Program-made: the position numbers and the translations under genes
Assembly: GCA_023258975.1 (NCBI GenBank)
Contig: JAHFRD010000003.1
Coordinates: 62,001 to 126,000 of the forward strand
Reading direction: 5' to 3'
DNA length: 64,000 bases
DNA from: Hydrogenophilales bacterium
GTDB lineage: Bacteria > Pseudomonadota > Gammaproteobacteria > Burkholderiales > Thiobacillaceae
Notes under the pieces: generated by a model
The model's input: only the letters and a program-made list of their open reading frames with translations
Databases searched by the model: none
What the model was told of the DNA's origin: nothing
Shown here: in pieces, positions 45,873 through 54,033 of the stretch
Layout: every line of letters starts with the position of its first letter
Position numbering within the stretch: the first letter of the stretch is position 1

Positions 45873-46934
45873 TCAACTTCCCGAGGCACCCCGCATCGCC
45901 TCCAGAATCCGCCGCACCGGGGCGGGTAGCGCGGCACCATCGAGGTCGTCGAGGGCAAGCCAGAGGCGGCCCGGTTCTCCCGCCGTGAACGGGCGTTGCA
46001 CCGGCAGCAACCAGGGTTGGATGTGCAGGCGGAAATGGGTGAAGGTGTGGACATGGGCGGGGCGTCCGCGCGCTTCTTCCGCCCGATAGCCCAGGCTGGC
46101 CGCCGCGCGCGCCGGATCGGCGTCGGCCGGGCATTCCGGCAGGCTCCAGAGACCACCCCAGATGCCGGGGGCGGGGCGCTTTTCCAGGAGAATTTCACCG
46201 CCGTGCAGCAGGATCAGCATGGCCGTGGTTTTTTCCGGCAGGGTTTTCCTCGGACGCGCGCCCGGCAGTTCGCCTTGCCGGCCCTGGCGATTGGCGATGC
46301 AGTCGTCGCCGAACGGGCAGATTTCACAACGGGGCCGGGCACGGCCGCAGAGGGTGGCGCCCAGGTCCATCAGGCCCTGCGTGTAGGCGCGGATGTCCGA
46401 CTCGGGCAATAGCGCTTCGGCCAAGTCCCACATCCTGCTTTCCACGGCCTTTTCACCGGGCCAGCCGTCGATTCCGAACACCCGCGCCAGCACCCGCTTG
46501 ACGTTGCCGTCGAGGATGGCGCCGCGCCGCCCGAAGGCAAAAGCGGCGATGGCGGCGGCGGTGGAGCGGCCGATTCCGGGCAGTTCGAGAATGGCTTCGA
46601 ACCGCCGCGGAAAACACCCGCCATGCTCGACGGCGATGCGTCCGGCCGCCGCGTGCAGGTTGCGCGCCCGACTGTAGTAGCCCAGGCCGGCCCAGCGCGC
46701 CATCACGCTGTCGACGTCCGCCGCCGCCAGCGCGGCGAGGTCGGGGAAGCGCGCGAGGAAGCGGGTGTAATAGGGAATCACGGTTTCCACCCGGGTCTGC
46801 TGCAACATGATTTCCGACAGCCAGATGCGATACGGATCGCGTGTGCCTTGCCAGGGCAGGTCGTGGCGGCCGTGCTGTTGTTGCCAGGAGACGAGGCGGG
46901 GGGCGAAATCGTGGTGGCGGGAATCCGGGCGCAT
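45873..46934 (-). CDS. mutY: Adenine DNA glycosylase MutY
   Basis: 353 residues from the ATG at 46934. Removes adenine mispaired with 8-oxoguanine. Catalytic Glu41 in SEIMLQQTRVETV, helix-hairpin-helix with LPGIGRSTAAAI, the active-site Asp in ILDGNVKRVLAR (about 140), the four Fe-S cysteines C-x6-C-x2-C-x5-C (about 190-206), and a C-terminal NUDIX-like 8-oxoG-binding domain (about 230-353). Divergent from the radical SAM gene, with 25 bases between starts. Confidence 0.96.
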   Translation of the reverse strand: MRPDSRHHDFAPRLVSWQQQHGRHDLPWQGTRDPYRIWLSEIMLQQTRVETVIPYYTRFLARFPDLAALAAADVDSVMARWAGLGYYSRARNLHAAAGRIAVEHGGCFPRRFEAILELPGIGRSTAAAIAAFAFGRRGAILDGNVKRVLARVFGIDGWPGEKAVESRMWDLAEALLPESDIRAYTQGLMDLGATLCGRARPRCEICPFGDDCIANRQGRQGELPGARPRKTLPEKTTAMLILLHGGEILLEKRPAPGIWGGLWSLPECPADADPARAAASLGYRAEEARGRPAHVHTFTHFRLHIQPWLLPVQRPFTAGEPGRLWLALDDLDGAALPAPVRRILEAMRGASGS

Positions 46935-46959
46935 GGATCGAGTGTGCCAGAATCCGGCC

Positions 46960-47805
46960 ATGTCCCTCACCACCCGCAATCACGACCGCGATACCGCCGG
47001 CCTGACTTACGTCTACCCGGTGGTATCACGGCGCGCGGGCGGGGTATCGCTGGGCGTCAACCTGAATCCGAACAACGCCTGCAACTGGCGTTGCATCTAC
47101 TGCCAGGTGCCGAATCTCAAGCGCGGCGGGCCGCCGCCCATCGACCTGGGGCAACTGGAGCATGAACTGCGCCACATGCTGGACACCATTGCGCATGGCG
47201 ATTTCATGGCCAGGCAGGTTCCGGAAGAAATGCGTCGGCTCAACGATGTGGCGCTGTCCGGCAACGGCGAACCGACCAGCGCCCCGGAATTTCCCGCCGC
47301 AGTGGAATTGATTGGCCGGGTGCTGGCGGATTACGGCTCGTTGGGGAGCATCAAACTGGTGTTGATCTCCAACGGCAGCCTGGCCGGCAAATCCCCTGTG
47401 CAAACCGGCCTGCGGGCGATGGCGCGACTGGGCGGCGAGGTGTGGTTCAAATTCGACCGCGCCACGCGCGCGGGCCTGCGCCTGGTCAACGACACGGAAT
47501 GCGATCCGGAACGCCATTACCAGCGCCTGAGAATCGTGGCCGGCCTGTGCCCGACCTGGGTGCAAACCTGCATGTTCGCCCTGGATGGCGCGCCCCCTGC
47601 GGATGCCGAAGTGGATGCCTGGCTGGCGCTGCTGGCGCGGGCGGCGGCTGCGACGGCGCCGCCGCGCGGTGTCCTGCTCTACGGCCTGGCGAGGCCCTCG
47701 TTGCAAGCCGAGGCGGGACGCCTTTCCGCATTGCCGGAGGCGTGGCTGCGGGATCTGGCGCGGCGCGTGGAAGAACTGGGACTGGCGGTTCGCGTCAGTC
47801 CGTAG
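46960..47805 (+). CDS. Radical SAM protein
   Basis: 281 residues from the ATG at 46960. The [4Fe-4S]-SAM motif is C41-x3-C45-x2-C48 (CNWRCIYC). Other pattern elements: GVSLGVNLNPNN before it, LSGNGEPTSAPEF and KLVLISNGS. It resembles the Elp3/MoaA-like uncharacterised group (COG0731-like wyosine-type features). Substrate unknown. A REP element begins at the penultimate codon region just before the stop. Confidence 0.9.
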   Translation: MSLTTRNHDRDTAGLTYVYPVVSRRAGGVSLGVNLNPNNACNWRCIYCQVPNLKRGGPPPIDLGQLEHELRHMLDTIAHGDFMARQVPEEMRRLNDVALSGNGEPTSAPEFPAAVELIGRVLADYGSLGSIKLVLISNGSLAGKSPVQTGLRAMARLGGEVWFKFDRATRAGLRLVNDTECDPERHYQRLRIVAGLCPTWVQTCMFALDGAPPADAEVDAWLALLARAAAATAPPRGVLLYGLARPSLQAEAGRLSALPEAWLRDLARRVEELGLAVRVSP

Positions 47806-47858
47806 GAGCGGGCTTGCCCGCGATGCAACGGTTAAATCGCGGGCAAGCCCGCTCCTAC
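47802..47858. repeat. REP element (family 1) between the radical SAM and ArfA-like genes
   Basis: 57 bases with perfect 20-bp-scale arms. The radical SAM stop lies at its left end, and the stop codon of the ArfA-like gene (47855-47857) lies in its right arm, so it ends two convergent genes at once. It may act as the shared terminator. Confidence 0.92.
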
Positions 47859-48016
47859 GTTTCCTCCGGCTTCGGGTTGGGAGCTTCCTCCTTCTCCTTC
47901 AAGCGTTCCCGCCAGCGCTTGTCCGGCACCACCTGTTGCTTGAAGCGCGGCGCGCGCACCGCCTTGGCGACGGGATTGCGCGGGCGGCGGGGCGGGCTGG
48001 AGGCGCGCTTTCCCAT
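47855..48016 (-). CDS. Small basic protein, ArfA-like (alternative ribosome rescue factor) candidate
   Basis: 53 residues from the ATG at 48016, which shares its first base region with the manC stop (TGATG). The central RNPVAKAVRAPRFKQQVV recalls the ArfA core (RxPxAxAL-x-P-x-F-R-x-Q/R-V-V). The tail DKRWRERLKEKEEAPNPKPEET is basic then acidic and lacks the usual Tyr-Arg-Lys cluster, so the match is partial. ArfA recruits RF2 to ribosomes stalled on mRNAs without a stop. The stop codon here lies in a REP hairpin, suggestive because E. coli arfA also ends in a hairpin. Tentative. Confidence 0.45.
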   Translation of the reverse strand: MGKRASSPPRRPRNPVAKAVRAPRFKQQVVPDKRWRERLKEKEEAPNPKPEET

Positions 48017-49431
48017 CAACTTCTCTGATAGATGTCCTCGAAGCGCACGATGTCGTCCTCGCCGAGATAGGAACCGGACTGCACTTCGATCAGATGCAAC
48101 GGGATGCGGCCGGGGTTTTCCAGGCGGTGCGTGGTGCCGAGCGGAATGTAGGTGGATTCGTTCTCGCACAGCAGTTGTTCGACCCCGTCGCGGGTGACTC
48201 GGGCGGTGCCGGAGACGACGATCCAGTGTTCGGCGCGGTGATGGTGCATCTGCAAAGAGAGTTTCTCGCCCGGTTTGACCATGATGCGTTTGACCTGGAA
48301 GCGCTCGCCCAGGTCGATGCCTTCGTACCAGCCCCAGGGGCGGAACACGCGGGTATGGAACTCATGTTCGCTGCGGCCACTGGATTTCAGGTAGTCCACC
48401 ACCTTCTTCACGTCCTGGGCGCGCGACTTGTCGGCCACCAGCACGGCATCCGGGGTTTCCACGATGAGCAGGTTGGAAACGCCGATGGCGGCCACCATGC
48501 GCGATTCCGCGCGCACCAGGGAATCGCTCACGCCCTCCAGAAACACGTCGCCGCGCGCGACGTTGCCCGCAGAGTCTTTCTCGCCCACCTCCCACAACGC
48601 GGACCAGGCGCCGATGTCGTTCCAGCCGATGTCGGTGGGCACCACGGCGGCGTGGCGGGTGTGCTCCATCAGCGCGTAGTCGATGGAATCCGACGGGCAG
48701 GCCGCGAAAGCGCCCTTGTCCAGGCGGCAAAAGTCGAGGTCATGCTGACCGCCACCCAGGGCGCGTTCACAAGCGTCGAGGATGTCCGGGCGCATCTCCG
48801 CCAGTTCGGCGAGGAACTGCTTGCAGGAGAACAGGAACATGCCGCTGTTCCAGAAATAGTCGCCGCTGGCGAGGAATTTCTCGGCGTTCTCGCGATTCGG
48901 CTTTTCCACGAAGCGGGCCACCAGACGGGCGCCGCCGCCGGGCAGCGCGGCGCCTTGCTGGATATAGCCATAGCCGGTTTCCGGGGCGTCCGGGACGATG
49001 CCGAAAGTCACCAGGTGGCCGCCGGCCACGGCCCGCATGCCGGCGTCGATGGCGGCATGGAAGGCCGGCACATCGCGTATCAAATGGTCGGCGGGGAGCA
49101 GCAGCATGACCGCGTCGGCATCCTGTTTCAGCAAATGCAAGGCGGCGACGGCGGCGGCCGGCGCGGTGTTGCGGCCGACCGGTTCGAGAAAGATGCCGAG
49201 CGGGGTGACGCCGATATCGCGCATCTGTTCGGCAATCAGGAAACGGTGATCGTTGTTGCAGACGATCAGCGGCGCCCCGGCGTCCGCCAGGCCGGCAAGG
49301 CGCAGAATGGTTTCCTGCAGCATGGTGCGCTCGCCCGCCAACGGCAGCAGTTGCTTCGGCAGCGCGGCGCGGGAAAGTGGCCACAGACGGGTACCGGAAC
49401 CTCCGGAAAGGATGACGGGATACAGCGACAT
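48016..49431 (-). CDS. manC: Mannose-1-phosphate guanylyltransferase / mannose-6-phosphate isomerase
   Basis: 471 residues from the ATG at 49431. N-terminal sugar nucleotidyltransferase with LSGGSGTRLWPLSRAALPKQLL, the FVEKPN motif and DIGWNDIGAW; C-terminal cupin (about 350-471) with PGEKLSLQMHHHRAEHWIVVSG, the type II phosphomannose isomerase. It makes GDP-mannose for polysaccharide. No other polysaccharide gene is next to it here; a CopZ-like gene lies upstream at a distance of 140 bases with no gene between. Confidence 0.95.
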   Translation of the reverse strand: MSLYPVILSGGSGTRLWPLSRAALPKQLLPLAGERTMLQETILRLAGLADAGAPLIVCNNDHRFLIAEQMRDIGVTPLGIFLEPVGRNTAPAAAVAALHLLKQDADAVMLLLPADHLIRDVPAFHAAIDAGMRAVAGGHLVTFGIVPDAPETGYGYIQQGAALPGGGARLVARFVEKPNRENAEKFLASGDYFWNSGMFLFSCKQFLAELAEMRPDILDACERALGGGQHDLDFCRLDKGAFAACPSDSIDYALMEHTRHAAVVPTDIGWNDIGAWSALWEVGEKDSAGNVARGDVFLEGVSDSLVRAESRMVAAIGVSNLLIVETPDAVLVADKSRAQDVKKVVDYLKSSGRSEHEFHTRVFRPWGWYEGIDLGERFQVKRIMVKPGEKLSLQMHHHRAEHWIVVSGTARVTRDGVEQLLCENESTYIPLGTTHRLENPGRIPLHLIEVQSGSYLGEDDIVRFEDIYQRS

Positions 49432-49571
49432 TGCGGATTTCCTCAAGTTTGTTGTGATGGGCCGAGAGGATAGCGGAGTAAGCGGCACGAGGCAGCATGT
49501 CGCGCCGCAGAATCAATAGGCGCCGGCATCATTGCCGAGCTACAGGTTCCCGCGCAATGCGCCCGGACGCC

Positions 49572-49781
49572 TCATTCGACCACCTGGTAACCACCGCCCT
49601 CGATGGCCGCGCGGATCGCCTCGGGGCTTGCCTGAGCCGGGTCATGGCTAACTTCCACCCGGCCCGACGCCAGGTCCACTCGCACACCGCCGATGCCGGG
49701 TAGCGCGCCCACCAGATTCTTGACGGAATTCACGCAGCCCATGCAGCTCATGCCGGAAACGTTCAAAGTCAGGGTATTCAT
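49572..49781 (-). CDS. Copper chaperone-like heavy-metal-associated domain protein (CopZ type)
   Basis: 69 residues, a single HMA domain. Metal-binding motif GMSCMGC (Cys13, Cys16) and the beta-alpha-beta pattern VRVDLASGRVEVSHDP. Such proteins shuttle Cu(I) or other soft metals. The ATG overlaps the flgN stop (ATGA), so it is the last gene of the flgA/flgM-flgN group, an unusual partner for flagellar genes. Confidence 0.9.
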   Translation of the reverse strand: MNTLTLNVSGMSCMGCVNSVKNLVGALPGIGGVRVDLASGRVEVSHDPAQASPEAIRAAIEGGGYQVVE

Positions 49782-50224
49782 GCGCTATCTATGCTCCGAT
49801 TGGGGTTGAGAAATTCACTCATGCGGCCATCCGCGCCATAGAGCATGCGGCCGCCGGCGGCGCTGCGCAGTACCTGGACGGCGGCCTGGGTACGGCGCAA
49901 TTGCTCGTCGATGAGGCGACTGTTGAGGCGATTCATGCGTTCCGCGTGGCGCGCCGACTCCTCGACCTGCCGCCAGTCTTCCGGCGCCTGCTCCAGGCAA
50001 TGCTCGCGCAGCGTGGACAAGCCACTCGTGGAGGACAGGCCGAGGCCGCTGGTCAATGCCTGCCAGAGGCTGGCGAGGTGGCGATTCGCGGCCTCGCGCC
50101 GGGTGACCAGAGGAGGCAAGGCATCCGCCTGATTGGCCGCCAGGACAGCCGCCTCCTGCTCCAGCAAGCTGATGAGGGCGGTGAGTTCGCGCGCCAGGGC
50201 GTCGAGATGGGCGGGAAGATTCAT
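49778..50224 (-). CDS. flgN: Flagellar export chaperone FlgN
   Basis: 148 residues, mostly helical (ARELTALISLLEQEAAVLA), C-terminal GRMLYGADGR, typical FlgN. It chaperones the hook-junction proteins FlgK and FlgL, encoded later in this window, to the export gate. The start overlaps the flgM stop (ATGA). Confidence 0.9.
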   Translation of the reverse strand: MNLPAHLDALARELTALISLLEQEAAVLAANQADALPPLVTRREAANRHLASLWQALTSGLGLSSTSGLSTLREHCLEQAPEDWRQVEESARHAERMNRLNSRLIDEQLRRTQAAVQVLRSAAGGRMLYGADGRMSEFLNPNRSIDSA

Positions 50225-50532
50225 CGGTTATGCCGGTGGCTGAGTTGCTCGATGCTTTCCCGCACCATATTTTCGGCCACCACTTCCTCGTCCACCTTGA
50301 AGGTGCCGTCGGCGATGGCCTGGCGCACGGATTCCACCTTGCCGGCATCTTCCGGCGGAATATCCGCCAGTTGTGCCTCCAGTTCACGCATGCGCGAGGA
50401 GGTGTCGGTGAGTTCGACGTTATCGCTGACCGAACCGGCGCTGGACGCAGCCGACTTGTCTCTGGATGATTTCGATTTCACGCCCTTGGCCTGGACGCCG
50501 CTGATGTGCTGGATCGCGCTATCAATTTTCAC
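50221..50532 (-). CDS. flgM: Anti-sigma-28 factor FlgM
   Basis: 103 residues from a GTG at 50532 with a strong ribosome site (GAGGAGG) eight bases upstream. The C-terminal half (VESVRQAIADGTFKVDEEVVAENMV) is the FliA-binding region. FlgM holds sigma-28 inactive until exported through the finished hook. A sigma-28 promoter lies right upstream (50563-50589). Coupled to flgN by ATGA. Confidence 0.93.
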   Translation of the reverse strand: MKIDSAIQHISGVQAKGVKSKSSRDKSAASSAGSVSDNVELTDTSSRMRELEAQLADIPPEDAGKVESVRQAIADGTFKVDEEVVAENMVRESIEQLSHRHNR

Positions 50533-50562
50533 GATGGATTCCTCCTCGGGGATGCCGAGAAT

Positions 50563-50589
50563 ATAACGGCAAGCCGTCTCCAAGCTTTA
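50563..50589 (-). promoter_or_regulatory. Sigma-28 (FliA) promoter of flgM
   Basis: Read on the minus strand: TAAA (complement of 50586-50589), 15 bases, then GCCGTTAT (complement of 50563-50570). Consensus TAAA-N15-GCCGATAA matches in seven of eight -10 bases. It lies in the 69-base gap between the flgA stop and the flgM start, giving the classic class III feedback promoter. Confidence 0.85.
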
Positions 50590-50601
50590 ATCCAGGACGC
50601 T

Positions 50602-51303
50602 TCATGGCTTGACCAGCACACTGCCGTCCTCCTGCGCGATGCCATGCACGATGCGGCCGGAACGGATCTTGACGCGCACCGGCTCACCCGCCGCCGCCGT
50701 ATTGAGCGCGACGCCTTCCTGGTTGACGCTGAAACCGGCGCCGCGCGCGACGATGCGCGCGCGCTGCCCGGCATTGACGGCGGGCGGCCGCGACAGCGCC
50801 GCCAGCAGCAGCGGCTGCCCGGCCGCGATCCAGCGGTCGGTGCGCGCGCCGACGGCCACGCGAACGTCGCGCGGGTAGGCGGTCGGGGGCTGCTCATAGT
50901 CGATGTTGCGCGCCTCCAGATCGGGGGCGGCGAGAATCGAACGCGCCGGCAGATCGCGCCGCGCGACCAGGGCGGGGCCGGAGAGGCTGACCTGAAAACC
51001 GAGATACAGGCTCCATCTGACCGGCGCCAGGCATTCCGCCTTCACGCTGCCGGCCGTACCCAGAGAAGCGCCCGCCGCAAGGGAAAATTCGAGATCACGA
51101 CAGGCCACCAGGCGCAGGCGTTCATCCACCGCGCCGACCTGGGCGCGCGCGCGAACGTCGGGCCAGGCCAGGGCGATCTGCTGCTCCAGCCAGGTGTTGC
51201 CGAGTTGGCGCAGGACTTGCGTATCCTGAACCGGCCCCGCCGCCGACGCGACCGCCGCCCACCCTGCGACAAGCAATAAAACCGGAAAACGAAGCAGGGG
51301 CAT
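50602..51303 (-). CDS. flgA: Flagellar P-ring assembly chaperone FlgA
   Basis: 233 residues from the ATG at 51303. Signal peptide (LLRFPVLLLVAGWAAVASA), then a SAF-type C-terminal domain: LVARRDLPARSILAAPDLEARNIDYEQPP and VKIRSGRIVHGIAQEDGSVLV. It helps FlgI form the P ring in the periplasm. Divergent from the diguanylate cyclase gene across 57 bases. flgM follows after 69 bases. Confidence 0.92.
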   Translation of the reverse strand: MPLLRFPVLLLVAGWAAVASAAGPVQDTQVLRQLGNTWLEQQIALAWPDVRARAQVGAVDERLRLVACRDLEFSLAAGASLGTAGSVKAECLAPVRWSLYLGFQVSLSGPALVARRDLPARSILAAPDLEARNIDYEQPPTAYPRDVRVAVGARTDRWIAAGQPLLLAALSRPPAVNAGQRARIVARGAGFSVNQEGVALNTAAAGEPVRVKIRSGRIVHGIAQEDGSVLVKP

Positions 51304-51360
51304 GGGCGATTGGCGACGACGGCAACAGTTAGAATTCTCGATCATTTTCTGGATACTGAC

Positions 51361-53031
51361 ATGGAACGTCCCAACCAACCCGCTGATATCGCCCGCGCGG
51401 CCATTCGCCTGCTGGGCACACGCCGCCTGCCGCCGACGCCGGACAACTTCCAGCGCGCCTATGCCGAAGTGGCGGGCGAGAAGGAGGACAAGGCCAGGGT
51501 AGAAGGAGTCAAACCCGAGGAGGCAAAACCCGAGTTGCGCTGGCCGGACGCGATCCGCCCCCTGATCAAGCAGTTGGAAGCCCATCAGACCGGCCTCACT
51601 CCATCGAAAAAACGCGAAATGCTGGAGCGCGTGCTGATCAACTTCGGCCACGACAGCCAACAGTTGTTCGACAAGCTCACCGCGCTGGCGCGTTCCTGGG
51701 CCGAGTCCGGCGGCGCCGGCAAGGTGCTGGAGGAAGCTGCCGCACCACCGGCTCCGCCCCCAAGTAGCGCCGGCATCCTTGCCGGCGTCGTGGAAAACAG
51801 CCGGCTGGAAGCCGGCGCTACAGTCCCCCCCGCCACCGACTCCTGGCCGCCGCTGCGTCAGGCGCTGGCTGGCAATCTGCATCTGCTCGCGGACAGTTGC
51901 GCGCCGCGCTGGCCGGATCTGGGCGAGCGCGCCGGCCGGCTGGCTGGCGCCCTGGCCGCCAGCGATGCCGCCGATGTCCATCATTTCGAGGAACTCTCCG
52001 CCATCTGGCGCGAGCTGCTGATCCGTTCGGAAGACGACCATGAACTGTCGATCGGCCTGCGCCGCCTGGTCGGCCTGCTGTTCCTCAACCTGGGGGAACT
52101 GGTCGGCGACGAAACCTGGTTCTCCGGGCAAATGGCCGCCATGCAGGCGCTGATCGACGGCAATCTCAGCCCGGATGCGCTGCACGGCGCGGAACGCGGC
52201 CTGCGCGAACTGGTGTTCAAGCAAGGCGCGCTCAAGGGCAGCCTGGATGACGCCAAGGAAAAACTGCGCTCCCTCATCACCACCTTCATCGACCGCATCG
52301 GCGCCATGTCCGACGACGCCGACGGCTACCACACCCGCATCGGCGAGTATTCCGAACAGATCGGCCAGGCGCGCGACATCGGCGAACTGGGCGCGGTGAT
52401 CGAAGGGCTGACCAGCGACATGGACGGCATGCGCCATGCCTTGCGCAGCAGCCACGGCGAGCTCAAAGAGGCCCGCGCCCAGGCGGAGCAAGCCGAACAG
52501 CGCATTCATGTGCTGGAAACCGAACTGGCCCAGGTATCCAACCTGGTGCGCGAGGATCAGCTCACCGGCGCCCTCAACCGGCGCGGCCTGGACGAAGCCT
52601 TCATGCGCGAACTGGCGCGCGCCGACCGTCTTGAGGCGCCGCTATCCATCGCCCTGCTGGATCTCGACCATTTCAAGAAACTCAACGATTCGCTTGGCCA
52701 CCAGGCCGGCGACGAAGCCCTCAAGCATCTCACCCGCGTGGTGCGCGACCTCCTGCGTCCCACCGACTCCCTCGCCCGCTATGGCGGCGAGGAATTCCTC
52801 ATCCTGTTGCCCAATACCGACCTGGACGGGGCGGAGATGATCCTGAAACGTCTGCAACGCGAACTCACGCGCCAGTTCTTCCTGCATGCCAACGACAAGG
52901 TGCTGATCACCTTCAGCGCCGGGGTGGCCGAACGCGGCCGCGAAGAACCGCAGGACGCCCTCGTCGCCCGCGCCGACGCCGCCATGTACCGCGCCAAGGG
53001 CGCCGGCAGAAACCGGGTGGAACGCGGCTGA
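51361..53031 (+). CDS. Diguanylate cyclase (GGDEF) with N-terminal domain of unknown fold
   Basis: 556 residues from the ATG at 51361; an earlier in-frame TTG (51310) is possible. The N-terminal part (1-130) has a LPPTPDNFQRAYAEVAG segment seen in a family of GGDEF proteins. A repeat-encoded linker lies about 135-154. The middle (about 160-390) is helical with coiled-coil potential (HGELKEARAQAEQAEQRIHVLETEL). The C-terminal GGDEF domain has the GGEEF active site (about 475). It makes cyclic di-GMP, which often controls motility, and stands between flgA and flgB. A REP element and sigma-54 promoter separate it from flgB. Confidence 0.9.
   Translation: MERPNQPADIARAAIRLLGTRRLPPTPDNFQRAYAEVAGEKEDKARVEGVKPEEAKPELRWPDAIRPLIKQLEAHQTGLTPSKKREMLERVLINFGHDSQQLFDKLTALARSWAESGGAGKVLEEAAAPPAPPPSSAGILAGVVENSRLEAGATVPPATDSWPPLRQALAGNLHLLADSCAPRWPDLGERAGRLAGALAASDAADVHHFEELSAIWRELLIRSEDDHELSIGLRRLVGLLFLNLGELVGDETWFSGQMAAMQALIDGNLSPDALHGAERGLRELVFKQGALKGSLDDAKEKLRSLITTFIDRIGAMSDDADGYHTRIGEYSEQIGQARDIGELGAVIEGLTSDMDGMRHALRSSHGELKEARAQAEQAEQRIHVLETELAQVSNLVREDQLTGALNRRGLDEAFMRELARADRLEAPLSIALLDLDHFKKLNDSLGHQAGDEALKHLTRVVRDLLRPTDSLARYGGEEFLILLPNTDLDGAEMILKRLQRELTRQFFLHANDKVLITFSAGVAERGREEPQDALVARADAAMYRAKGAGRNRVERG
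51764..51821. repeat. REP element (family 2) inside the diguanylate cyclase gene
   Basis: 58 bases: gtagcgccggcatccttgcc on the left, gccggctggaagccggcgct on the right, near-palindromic. Translated in frame it gives the [19 protein letters not shown] linker. The right half is nearly identical to 32311-32338. Confidence 0.85.
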
Positions 53032-53071
53032 AGTTGCCGCCACCCGGCAAGAGTTGCCGGGTGGCGGGGTC

Positions 53072-53129
53072 GTAGGAGCGGGCTTGCCCGCGATGCAACG
53101 GTGGCTATCGCGGGCAAGCCCGCTCCTAC
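53072..53129. repeat. REP element (family 1) between the diguanylate cyclase and flgB
   Basis: 58 bases with perfect inverse-complement arms. Its right end is 16 bases before the sigma-54 promoter of flgB. It may end the cyclase transcript and insulate the flagellar operon. Confidence 0.93.
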
Positions 53130-53145
53130 GTGGCGCCATTTCCCC

Positions 53146-53161
53146 TGGCACGCCCCTTGCT
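53146..53161 (+). promoter_or_regulatory. Sigma-54 promoter of the flgB operon
   Basis: TGGCACGCCCCTTGCT matches the sigma-54 consensus TGGCACG-N4-TTGCW exactly, with GG and GC ten bases apart. The predicted start is near 53172, 16 bases before the flgB ATG. This implies control by an NtrC-type flagellar activator, whose gene is not in the window. Confidence 0.9.
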
Positions 53162-53187
53162 CAATCTCCCGCCCACAGGAGACCGTC

Positions 53188-53595
53188 ATGCTGAGCAAGA
53201 TCGACAATGAACTCGCCTTCGTCCAATCCGCGCTGAATCTCCGCGCGCGGCGCCAGGAAGTTCTGTCATCCAACATCGCCAACTCGGACACGCCCAACTA
53301 CAAGGCGCGCGACCTGGATTTCGCCGGCGCCCTGAAAAACGCGATGGGTGCCACCGGCGGGCCGTTGCAGCTCACCCGTACCGAATCGCGCCATATCAAC
53401 GCGAGCGGCGCCGCCGGCATGGCCAACGGCCAACTCAAATACCGCTCCAGCGTGCAGCCCAGCCTCGACGGCAACACCGTGGACATGGACGTGGAGCGGG
53501 CGCATTTCACGGAAAACTCGCTGCACTACCAGTTCCTGCTTGATCGCGCCTCGGCTCAGTTCAAGACCCTGGGCTCGGCCATTTCCGATAAATAA
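53188..53595 (+). CDS. flgB: Flagellar basal-body rod protein FlgB
   Basis: 135 residues from the ATG at 53188, preceded by an AGGAG ribosome site. Rod protein pattern: LSSNIANSDTPNYKARDLDF, then a C-terminal helix (ENSLHYQFLLDRASAQFKTL). First gene of the plus-strand flg operon, reading out of the sigma-54 promoter. FlgB forms the proximal rod in the periplasm. Confidence 0.95.
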   Translation: MLSKIDNELAFVQSALNLRARRQEVLSSNIANSDTPNYKARDLDFAGALKNAMGATGGPLQLTRTESRHINASGAAGMANGQLKYRSSVQPSLDGNTVDMDVERAHFTENSLHYQFLLDRASAQFKTLGSAISDK

Positions 53596-53607
53596 GCGGA
53601 CAACGCC

Positions 53608-54021
53608 ATGTCGCTCGCCAACGTCTTCCACATCGCCGCCTCCGCCCTCACCGCGCAGTCCATGCGCCTGAACGCGGTGGCCTCGAACATGGCCAACGCC
53701 GATTCCGCGCACGCCTCCACCGGCGAGGGCTACAAGGCCAAGCAGGTGGTGTTCCAGGCGGTGGCGATGGACAAGTCCACACCCTGGGCACAGGGCGTGC
53801 GCATGACGAAAGTGATCGAAGACCCGTCGCCGCCGCGCATGGTCTACGACCCCAAACACCCCCTGGCCGACGCCAAGGGCTATGTGAGCTACCCCAACGT
53901 GGACCCGGTGGAAGAGATGGTGAACATGATCTCCGCCTCGCGTTCCTACCAGACCAACGCCGAAGTGATGAGCACGACCAAGAGCCTGCTACAGCGGACT
54001 CTGGCCATCGCCCAATCCTGA
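53608..54021 (+). CDS. flgC: Flagellar basal-body rod protein FlgC
   Basis: 137 residues. N-terminal FHIAASALTAQSMRLNAVASNMANADS and C-terminal PVEEMVNMISASRSYQTNAEV, the standard rod/hook ends. FlgC joins FlgB, FlgF and FlgG to make the rod. Twelve bases after flgB. Confidence 0.96.
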   Translation: MSLANVFHIAASALTAQSMRLNAVASNMANADSAHASTGEGYKAKQVVFQAVAMDKSTPWAQGVRMTKVIEDPSPPRMVYDPKHPLADAKGYVSYPNVDPVEEMVNMISASRSYQTNAEVMSTTKSLLQRTLAIAQS

Positions 54022-54033
54022 CAGGAGTGAACC

